A stretch of DNA of 6,036 bases from Candidatus Auribacterota bacterium (GTDB lineage Bacteria; Auribacterota; Tritonobacteria; UBA1439). Below, piece by piece: positions 1 through 4,858 of this stretch (position 1 is its first letter; each line of letters opens with the position of its first letter). The stretch is taken from the NCBI GenBank assembly GCA_026391995.1, contig JAPLCY010000293.1, positions 1 through 6,036 of the forward strand, in the 5' to 3' direction. Made by a program: the position numbers and the translations under genes. Under the pieces are notes generated by a model, which was not told where the DNA came from, did not search any database, and was given only the letters and a program-made list of their open reading frames with translations.

Positions 1-830
1 TACGGCATCATCACGGCAATGGACTTCCCCTTCTCCGTACAGGAGAGATACTGGAGCAACGCCATCATGAACGCGGGGTTGCACGAAGCGTCGGGGAGCA
101 GACAGGCCTCGTGCATCCGGCGCGCACCGGCGAGCAACGCCCGTATATCGATGCCGGATACCGCGGCCGAAAGCAGCCCGACGGCGCTCAACACCGAGAA
201 ACGACCCCCGACGGAGGGGGGTATGGGAAAGGCGCGGAACCCCTCCCTCTCGGCCAGTGTCCGCAACGCCCCGCGCCCCGGATCCGTGGTGGCGATCACC
301 CGGCCTCGGGTGAGGTTGCCGCCGAGCTGCGCGCGCATCCTGTCAAGGAATACCATGCACTGGGCCATCGTTTCGGAGGTGCTCCCCGACTTTGTCACCA
401 CATTGATCGCCGTGCGCTGCAGGTCAAGCACATCCAGTGCCCCGCCCACAAACTCTGGATCACTGTTGTCGAGTACGAAGATCCTCGGTCGCCCCCGCCG
501 CCCCTCCCGCGTGAGCAGGTTATGGAACGGATGGTTGAGGGCCGCGTGCAGGGCGATGTTCCCGAGGGCCGAACCGCCGATGCCGAGAACGACGAAGTTG
601 TCCACCTCCGCGGCAATCGCCTCGGCACATGTTTCTATCTCTGCGACGAGCGCCGTATCAAATGGAAGGGCACAGAACCCCACCCTCCCCTCTCCGGCCT
701 CCCGCCGCACGGCGGCAACCCCCTCCCCGCAGCGGGCCGCATAACATTCAATCGCCTCGGCACTGAGGCCGTGACCGGGGCCAATCACATCGGCCATCAT
801 GTGGGCATAGCGAATCGCCAGAGTGCTCAT
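1..830 (-). CDS. pgi: Glucose-6-phosphate isomerase, N-terminal 276 codons (C-terminus off the left edge)
   Basis: Cytoplasmic phosphoglucose isomerase, interconverting glucose-6-phosphate and fructose-6-phosphate in glycolysis, gluconeogenesis and sugar-precursor supply. My translation from the ATG at 830 shows the SIS-fold landmarks in order: MMADVIGPGHGLS near the N-terminus, LPFD at 55-58, DNFVVLGIGGSALG at 77-90, LDNSDPEFVG at 120-129, the phosphate-binding KSGSTSET at 147-154, and SVGGRFSVLSAVG at 206-218, which is the PGI signature with R210. The first signature position is P205 rather than the usual D/E/N/S. The catalytic Glu and His of the C-terminal half lie outside the window. The start is supported by a purine-rich GGAGAAAGGGG just upstream and by the N-terminus aligning with family members from its first residues. 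The ATG overlaps the stop of the small upstream ORF as ATGA, so translation may be coupled. Family assignment is firm; integrity of the C-terminus cannot be judged. Confidence 0.94.
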   Translation of the reverse strand, partial: MSTLAIRYAHMMADVIGPGHGLSAEAIECYAARCGEGVAAVRREAGEGRVGFCALPFDTALVAEIETCAEAIAAEVDNFVVLGIGGSALGNIALHAALNHPFHNLLTREGRRGRPRIFVLDNSDPEFVGGALDVLDLQRTAINVVTKSGSTSETMAQCMVFLDRMRAQLGGNLTRGRVIATTDPGRGALRTLAEREGFRAFPIPPSVGGRFSVLSAVGLLSAAVSGIDIRALLAGARRMHEACLLPDASCNPAFMMALLQYLSCTEKGKSIAVMMP

Positions 831-919
831 CGCCGCCCCTTTCTCCCTGCAGGTCGGTCGCGGACGCCGAAATCGGTGATCAGGGCGATTGTGCCGGATA
901 CGCGCTTCCCCATCCTCAT
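827..919 (-). pseudogene. 30-codon ORF resembling the N-terminus of a DUF62 (SAM hydrolase/chlorinase-like) protein, truncated
   Basis: The ORF reads MRMGKRVSGTIALITDF, then GVRDRPAGRKGRR and a TGA. The core GTIALITDFGVRD matches what I know as the hallmark N-terminus of the DUF62 family (I-x-L-L-T-D-F-G-x-x-D-x-Y-V-G-x-M-K-G), and the following AGRKG even resembles the AGxMKG that should come next, with one residue missing. Full DUF62 proteins are about 250-300 residues, so nearly everything is absent. A GGGAGG Shine-Dalgarno (929-934) lies 9 bases before the ATG at 919 and 6 before an in-frame GTG at 922. Another in-frame ATG is at 913. The stop overlaps the pgi start as ATGA. I infer a deletion remnant of a real gene start; a short leader ORF coupled to pgi is the alternative. 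The match is short, so moderate certainty only. Confidence 0.5.
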
Positions 920-1003
920 CACAATTAGCCTCCCGACAGCAGAAATTCAAACCTCACACTACGTCCCAAAGCAAAACCCCAAAAATCAAAACCAGACCGC
1001 TCC
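920..1003 (-). other. Intergenic leader between ridA and the small ORF, G/T-rich on the transcribed-sense strand
   Basis: This 84-base gap separates the ridA stop from the small ORF. On the sense (minus) strand it is strongly G/T-biased: in 941-1000, 49 of 60 bases are G or T, including TTTTTGGGGTTTTG. I find no convincing -35/-10 pair and no hairpin with a T run, so neither a promoter nor a terminator can be claimed. A promoter for pgi here is possible. Confidence 0.4.
929..934 (-). promoter_or_regulatory. Shine-Dalgarno GGGAGG of the small DUF62-like ORF
   Basis: GGGAGG on the minus strand lies 6 bases before a GTG (920-922) and 9 before the ATG at 919, both in the frame of the small ORF. 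It indicates that this short frame is, or was, a genuine translation start. Confidence 0.55.
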
Positions 1004-1402
1004 TCATGCGCCGGGAATGTCGCCGCACACGGCAACAGCATCTATCTCAACACCGGCTCCCTTCGGAAGATTAGCAACAGCGAGGCATGCGCGGGCGGGC
1101 GCGGATTGTCCGAAGTATTCCGCGTACACCCGGTTGAATGCCTCGAAATCATCCATGCGGACAAGGTAGACCGTTGTTTTCACCACGTTGCTGAACGAGA
1201 GGCCCTGTGAATTGAGAATACCCCCCATGTTCTCGAGCACGCGTCTCGTCTGCTCCCCGATCCCTCCTTCAACGATCGCGCCGGTGCGGGGGTCGATCGG
1301 GATTTGCCCCGAGATAAAAATCAGGTTACCCGCCCGCACCGCCTGCGAGTAAGGCCCGATAGCCTTTGGCGCCTTCTCCGTGGATATCACTATCTTTGTC
1401 AT
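1004..1402 (-). CDS. ridA: RidA family reactive enamine/imine deaminase
   Basis: A 132-residue protein of the RidA/YjgF/YER057c/UK114 family, normally a cytoplasmic homotrimer that hydrolyses reactive 2-aminoacrylate and other enamine/imine intermediates released by PLP enzymes. Visible family marks are [11 protein letters not shown] at 11-21 (Y18), [13 protein letters not shown] at 29-41, QTRRVLENM at 51-59, [14 protein letters not shown] at 73-86 and [23 protein letters not shown] at 102-124. R104, C106 and E119 fall where the active-site Arg, Cys and Glu of RidA/TdcF sit, so it looks catalytically intact. Length is normal. I chose the ATG at 1402 because the protein then begins [12 protein letters not shown], as family members do, and AAGGA sits 5 bases upstream; the frame is open back to 1459 but those residues are unlike the family. 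It lies 72 bases after the kinase gene. A role in polysaccharide synthesis is not expected; it may be a passenger of the operon. Confidence 0.96.
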   Translation of the reverse strand: MTKIVISTEKAPKAIGPYSQAVRAGNLIFISGQIPIDPRTGAIVEGGIGEQTRRVLENMGGILNSQGLSFSNVVKTTVYLVRMDDFEAFNRVYAEYFGQSAPARACLAVANLPKGAGVEIDAVAVCGDIPGA

Positions 1403-1474
1403 AACTTTCCTTTGTCTCGTACAATTTGTTTCTTCGTGCAGTGACCAGCAACTAATCACTGTTGTTGCCGTAGT

Positions 1475-2143
1475 TTACCCCTGGCCATAATATACATATG
1501 GCCTCGCGTAGCGCGAATAAATGTAGCGGTACCGGTAGAGATAGTACGGTATATGGCTCACCACGCTGGTGAGGATCGCGCCGATCGGTTTCGCCTGCGC
1601 CTCTCTCAGGAGGGTGTATGCCCGCTCGACATCGATCGCCTGTGTCCATCCCGCGCGCACGACCACGATTGATCCGTCGAGCTGTTTCCCCAGGACGCTC
1701 GCGTCGGTGACCGGCACCACAGGGGAGATATCGAAGATGATGTAGTCAAACTCCTCCCGTAGCCGCGCGAGCATCCTTCGCAGGCGGGAGGAGGAGAGGA
1801 GCTCCGAGGGATTCGCCGGCCCCCTCCCGGCGGGTATCGCGTAGAGACCGCCGGCGATGGGACGCTGGAGAAAGCGCTCGACATCAAAATCCTTGCTGAG
1901 TATCTCCGAGAAACCCGGTTCCTTCGGGATGCCGAGCAGCTTGTGTGTCGCGGGCTTCCGCATATCCGCGTCGATGAGAATCGTCTTCTTCTCCTGTTCC
2001 TGGGCGAGCGCGAACGCAAGATTGCAGCTCGTCAGGGTCTTCCCCTCCGACCGCAGTGCGCTGGTGATCTGGATCGCCTGGAGCGGCTTGTCGGGGCTCA
2101 GGGAAAGGAGATTGGTGCGGATGGTCCGGTACTGCTCGGCCAC
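1475..2143 (-). CDS. Tyrosine autokinase (BY-kinase, Wzc/CapB-like) half of a frameshifted gene
   Basis: C-terminal cytoplasmic kinase domain of a Wzc-type polysaccharide co-polymerase. Numbered on the 766-residue protein obtained by repairing the frameshift: AEQYRTIRTNL at 546-556; Walker A ALRSEGKT at 573-580 (K579); Walker A' ILIDADMRKP at 599-608 (D602, D604); Walker B YIIFDIS at 678-684 (D682). These are the ATP-binding elements of bacterial tyrosine kinases. The last 23 residues hold ten tyrosines (744-763), the autophosphorylation cluster whose phosphorylation state controls polymer assembly. The GTG at 2143 is only the first possible start in this frame: it has no Shine-Dalgarno, and the homologous-looking frame continues upstream to about 2251, where it joins the Wzz half. 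I therefore read this as the 3' part of one gene rather than a separate one. A separately translated CapB-like kinase is less likely. Confidence 0.9.
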   Translation of the reverse strand: MAEQYRTIRTNLLSLSPDKPLQAIQITSALRSEGKTLTSCNLAFALAQEQEKKTILIDADMRKPATHKLLGIPKEPGFSEILSKDFDVERFLQRPIAGGLYAIPAGRGPANPSELLSSSRLRRMLARLREEFDYIIFDISPVVPVTDASVLGKQLDGSIVVVRAGWTQAIDVERAYTLLREAQAKPIGAILTSVVSHIPYYLYRYRYIYSRYARPYVYYGQG

Positions 2144-3774
2144 GTGCGACGAGGGATCGGCAAAGACGACGATGCGCGAGTCGATCCCCTCATCGGTGGG
2201 ATCGGCGTCAGCGACATAGGAACGGCTCGTGATCTCTTCCTGGAGGCTCTTCTTTTGACCAGGCCAAGGCGTTTCTTGGACCTATTGAACTCCTCCTCAT
2301 CTACGGTGAGTATACGACTTACCGAGCCAAGTACGGGGATATCGATCGTCTGACGGAGCTGCGAGGTATCGCTGAACGAGTGGTCGGTCGCCTCGGCAAT
2401 AAACACCAGCCCCCCTCCCATGAATATCCCCGAGACAAGGCCGATGAGCACGATGGCCTTCCGGTTCGGTTTGAACGGCTCGATGGGGACGCGCGGCTTC
2501 TCGAGAATCTCGAAGCGCACCCCCTTTTCGATCGTCTCGAGCCGTTCGGTAATCTTGGCCGTCTCGAGCCGCTCTGTCAGGTCGAGAAAGCGCCTGTTGT
2601 AGATGTTATAGCTCCGCTGGAGGTCGGTGAGCTTGCGCTCGGCCTCGGGGATCTGCTTGATCTCCTTGTGGTAATCGCCCATAAAAAGCTCGGTGATCTC
2701 GATCCTTTTCTTGACCGAGGCAATCTCGGCGTCCGTCTTGCCCAGCTCCTTTTCCAGCTCCTGATAGGTGGGGTTGATCGTGCGCGTCTCCTGCTTGACC
2801 GTTTCCTCGGTCATCTTCTCCAGCTCCTCCTGCGTCTTCTCGATCTGCCGCTGGATCTGCTGGACGAGCGGATGGTTCTCCGTCGCGTCGAGCCTGAGCC
2901 GATGGAGCTCGATGCGCTTCTCGGCGAGCGTTTTTTTCAGTTCGCGCACAATGGGGTTCATTTCCTGCACGCGCGCCGAGATCACATACCTCTCCGTATT
3001 CTTGAGCTCGCTCTTCAGGTGCTCCCCGCGGGCCATGAGCTCCTGGAATCTCAACCGCATCTCTATCAGATCGCGGTCGTAGTTGGTATAGCGGAGGACG
3101 TTGATATTGGTGGTATCCGATACGCCGAGCTTGTCGCCCAGCTCCCTCGCCGCGGCGAGCGACAGTACCTTCTGGTGCTCCTCCTTGAAGGTGGTCAGGT
3201 TCCGCTCCGCCTCCTCGAGCTTCAGCCGATAGATCGAGCGCTGGCTTTCGAGAAACTCGATGCCAATGCTCGTCTCCCGTTTCTCAAGGTCGAGATTCTC
3301 CTTGATAAAGAGGTCGGTGAGGAGCTCGACGATGCGCTGGCAGGTGATCCGGTCGTAGTGCTCGCACCAGATGCTGAAGACATTCCCCGAGGGGCGCAGC
3401 TCGACGCCTACGGAACGCCGCAGCGATCCGACGAGCTCATCCATCCCCCAGTCGTTTCTCAGCTGCGCGTCAAGGCCGAGGCTTCTGATGACCGACACGA
3501 GGCGAGAGCGGCTCTTGAGCCGCTCTCGTATCATGGGCAGGCGGTCCTTGACAGAGGTGACCACGGTCACCCCCTTGAGATGGGGATTCTCGACCTGCTC
3601 CTCTTTGAGACCAAGGACGGCCTCCGAGCGATACTTCGGGGGAAGAATAAAGGCGATCCCTGCCGCGGACGCGGTGAAGATGATCACCGGCACAAGGAAG
3701 AGCCATTTGCGCCTGAACACCACCTCCACGTAGCTTCTCGCGGCACCGGAGATCACCGCAGCATTGACCGCCAT
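2098..3774 (-). CDS. Wzz/Wzc chain-length determinant half of a frameshifted polysaccharide co-polymerase/tyrosine kinase
   Basis: Inner-membrane polysaccharide co-polymerase domain controlling exopolysaccharide chain length and export. It has a short cytoplasmic N-terminus, TM1 at about 24-44, a Wzz domain (PPKYRSEAVLGL from 45), a long charged periplasmic coiled-coil region (about 160-410), a GNVR-type segment (PEAERKLTDLQRSYNIYNRRF at 376-396) and TM2 at about 440-460, followed by EATDHSFSDTSQLRQTIDIPVLGSVSR, the normal lead into the kinase. Sense breaks at codon 507-508: the in-frame product ends with about 50 unrelated Arg/Ser/Pro-rich residues to 2098, whereas the -1 frame reads SLQEEITSRSYVADADP and runs on into the kinase. 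Inserting one A gives a 766-residue protein, a normal length for fused BY-kinases. The ATG at 3774 has its likely Shine-Dalgarno (GAGGAG) 13 bases upstream, which is long. The gene follows the wza-like gene after 55 bases. Confidence 0.93.
   Translation of the reverse strand: MAVNAAVISGAARSYVEVVFRRKWLFLVPVIIFTASAAGIAFILPPKYRSEAVLGLKEEQVENPHLKGVTVVTSVKDRLPMIRERLKSRSRLVSVIRSLGLDAQLRNDWGMDELVGSLRRSVGVELRPSGNVFSIWCEHYDRITCQRIVELLTDLFIKENLDLEKRETSIGIEFLESQRSIYRLKLEEAERNLTTFKEEHQKVLSLAAARELGDKLGVSDTTNINVLRYTNYDRDLIEMRLRFQELMARGEHLKSELKNTERYVISARVQEMNPIVRELKKTLAEKRIELHRLRLDATENHPLVQQIQRQIEKTQEELEKMTEETVKQETRTINPTYQELEKELGKTDAEIASVKKRIEITELFMGDYHKEIKQIPEAERKLTDLQRSYNIYNRRFLDLTERLETAKITERLETIEKGVRFEILEKPRVPIEPFKPNRKAIVLIGLVSGIFMGGGLVFIAEATDHSFSDTSQLRQTIDIPVLGSVSRILTVDEEEFNRSKKRLGLVKRRASRKRSRAVPMSLTPIPPMRGSTRASSSLPIPRRTWPSSTGPSAPISFP
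2253..2256 (-). other. Frameshift site in the Wzc-like gene (A run, TTTT on + strand)
   Basis: Frame 0 reads GTC AAA AGA AGA GCC here. A fifth A would give GTC AAA AAG AAG AGC CTC, joining the Wzz half to the kinase half without loss. The -1 frame is closed just upstream by a TAG (2282-2284), so the switch must occur between there and the end of frame 0, most simply at this run. The homopolymer suggests a single-base deletion or sequencing/assembly error. The tandem AGA codons leave recoding as a remote alternative, because the run is not a canonical X XXY YYZ slippery heptamer. Confidence 0.8.
3503..3528. repeat. Perfect 12-base inverted repeat inside the Wzz coding region
   Basis: Arms CGAGAGCGGCTC (3503-3514) and GAGCCGCTCTCG (3517-3528) are exact reverse complements separated by TT. 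On the mRNA it covers residues 83-91 (RERLKSRSR). With the two-base loop opened it still leaves a GC-rich stem of about 10 pairs. No T run follows on either strand, so it is not an ordinary intrinsic terminator. Confidence 0.8.
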
Positions 3775-3796
3775 AGGGGTACGGAATCTCCTCTGC

Positions 3797-3828
3797 CCGC
3801 CAGGAATGCGACACGCATCGCGGGGCGG
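3797..3828 (-). promoter_or_regulatory. Possible two-part hairpin in the wza-wzc intergenic leader
   Basis: In the 55-base gap before the Wzc-like start, the sense strand has ATGCG (3814-3818) and CGCAT (3806-3810) around a TGT loop, plus an outer CCGCC/GGCGG pairing (3824-3828 with 3797-3801) across a small internal loop. It lies directly before the GAGGAG Shine-Dalgarno (3788-3793). It could tune translation of the downstream gene. No T tract follows. The stems are short, so confidence is low. Confidence 0.3.
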
Positions 3829-3829
3829 C

Positions 3830-4828
3830 CTATTCGCTGGCCTTGTTGCCGCCGTGCAGGTCGATCCCCTTGGGGAATATGTTCATGTTCCAGGATTGGT
3901 CCCACGCGATCAAACCGGAGTCGAACGCGGCCAGGTCGTTGGGAATCTTCGAGAGGTCTTCGATGGTAACCGAGATCTGGCGAATGACCCTGGATATTTT
4001 GGTGAAGATTGTGGTCGGGACGTAGATGATCGTCCCCGGCTCGACGGTGATATTGTGCTCCATTCTTCCCTTGTAGAGGATGGCGTAGACATTCACCCAG
4101 CGATTGATCGGATGGGTCGGATGCGGCGTGATGATCTGCACGCGGCGCATCGCGGCGATACCCTCCGAGGGGAGTCCCGCCGCGTAGAGTGCGTCCATCA
4201 GCTTGATACTGGCGGCGCCGATCGGGTAGATCCCCGCGCCAATCTCGCCGAGAACATAATACTTCTTGCTGTTGAATTCGGTGATAAAGACGCTCACGAA
4301 CGGCCTCTCGATGTACGCCTTGAGCTTGTCTTCGATCGCCTGACGAACCTCGTCGACGGTCAGACCGTCGACGTACACGACCTCGTTGGTGAGGGGTAAT
4401 ATTAACTCGCCGGCGAAGCCGATCCGCACGCCGTAGCTGCTGAACTCGGGGTGGTCGGTGACGTTGATGCTGATGACATCGCCGGGACCAAGGGTGTAGC
4501 CACGGCGGCTCTTCTGCCGCATCGCCACCTCGTCCTGGGCGATCTGCGCGGCGTCCGTACTGGGAAACAGGGCGGAACCGGGCTCGCGGATCACTGCGGC
4601 GGCCGGATTGCTCTCCACGACCGCCTGCTCGGGCGCCTCCGGGGTCTGGGATGACGCCGCCGAATCCAAAACCGTCACGGGGGCATTAGGCCAGTTAAAA
4701 TGAATACCAGGGTATTTTTTCTCGAGTTCCCCGCGCCTCGTGTCCTTGTCAACGATGTCCTGTGCAAGCGCTATCGTCACGGCGAACACGCATGCCGTCA
4801 GGAATATAAGCGTGATACCGATTCGCAT
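3830..4828 (-). CDS. Wza-type polysaccharide export protein (Poly_export + SLBB)
   Basis: Envelope protein that forms the periplasm/outer-membrane conduit for exopolysaccharide, partnering the Wzc-like protein encoded next. From the ATG at 4828 it has 332 residues: an N-terminal hydrophobic signal (about 1-22), a Ala/Pro/Glu-rich linker to about 108, a Poly_export domain beginning YTLGPGDVISINVTDHPEF at 111-129 and running to about 182, an SLBB domain (KYYVLGEIGAGIYPIGAASIKL region, about 189-245) and a C-terminal helical tail. Cleavage after ALA (residue 22, before QD) fits signal peptidase I, but LTAC at 10-13 also fits a lipobox. I prefer the ATG at 4828 because AGGAGG is 7 bases upstream; the in-frame GTG at 4834 would lie 1 base from it. 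It starts 30 bases after the glycosyltransferase-like gene, implying one operon. E. coli Wza is about 379 residues, so this one is a little short and shows one clear SLBB unit. Confidence 0.93.
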   Translation of the reverse strand: MRIGITLIFLTACVFAVTIALAQDIVDKDTRRGELEKKYPGIHFNWPNAPVTVLDSAASSQTPEAPEQAVVESNPAAAVIREPGSALFPSTDAAQIAQDEVAMRQKSRRGYTLGPGDVISINVTDHPEFSSYGVRIGFAGELILPLTNEVVYVDGLTVDEVRQAIEDKLKAYIERPFVSVFITEFNSKKYYVLGEIGAGIYPIGAASIKLMDALYAAGLPSEGIAAMRRVQIITPHPTHPINRWVNVYAILYKGRMEHNITVEPGTIIYVPTTIFTKISRVIRQISVTIEDLSKIPNDLAAFDSGLIAWDQSWNMNIFPKGIDLHGGNKASE

Positions 4829-4835
4829 GGCCACT

Positions 4836-4841
4836 CCTCCT
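4836..4841 (-). promoter_or_regulatory. Shine-Dalgarno AGGAGG fixing the wza-like start at 4828
   Basis: AGGAGG on the minus strand is 7 bases before the ATG at 4828, but only 1 base before the in-frame GTG at 4834. It therefore decides the start in favour of the ATG. Confidence 0.75.
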
Positions 4842-4858
4842 CTGCTATCCAGCTCCGG

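Noticed and set aside
111..1169. Long open frame on the + strand (also 19-744)
   Set aside because: Antisense to pgi and ridA; the translation is low-complexity Pro/Arg/Ala-rich, with no recognisable domain, as expected opposite GC-rich genes.
1403..1474. Possible promoter before ridA (TTGCTG near 1449 followed by A/T-rich bases)
   Set aside because: No matching -10 element at proper spacing; the gap is too short and the case too weak to annotate.
2533..2571. Repeat of CGTCTCGAGCCG with a 27-base period, giving TERLETAKI / TERLETIEK
   Set aside because: The segment aligns with the usual pre-TM2 helix of BY-kinases without extra length, so it is more likely heptad-like charged sequence than a recent duplication.
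2380..3969. 529-codon open frame on the + strand
   Set aside because: Mirror of the Wzz coiled-coil coding region; Leu/Asp/Arg-rich antisense translation with no family resemblance, and it runs across the real wza-wzc gene boundary.
3764..4399. 211-codon open frame on the + strand
   Set aside because: Antisense to the well-supported wza-like gene; no domain visible.
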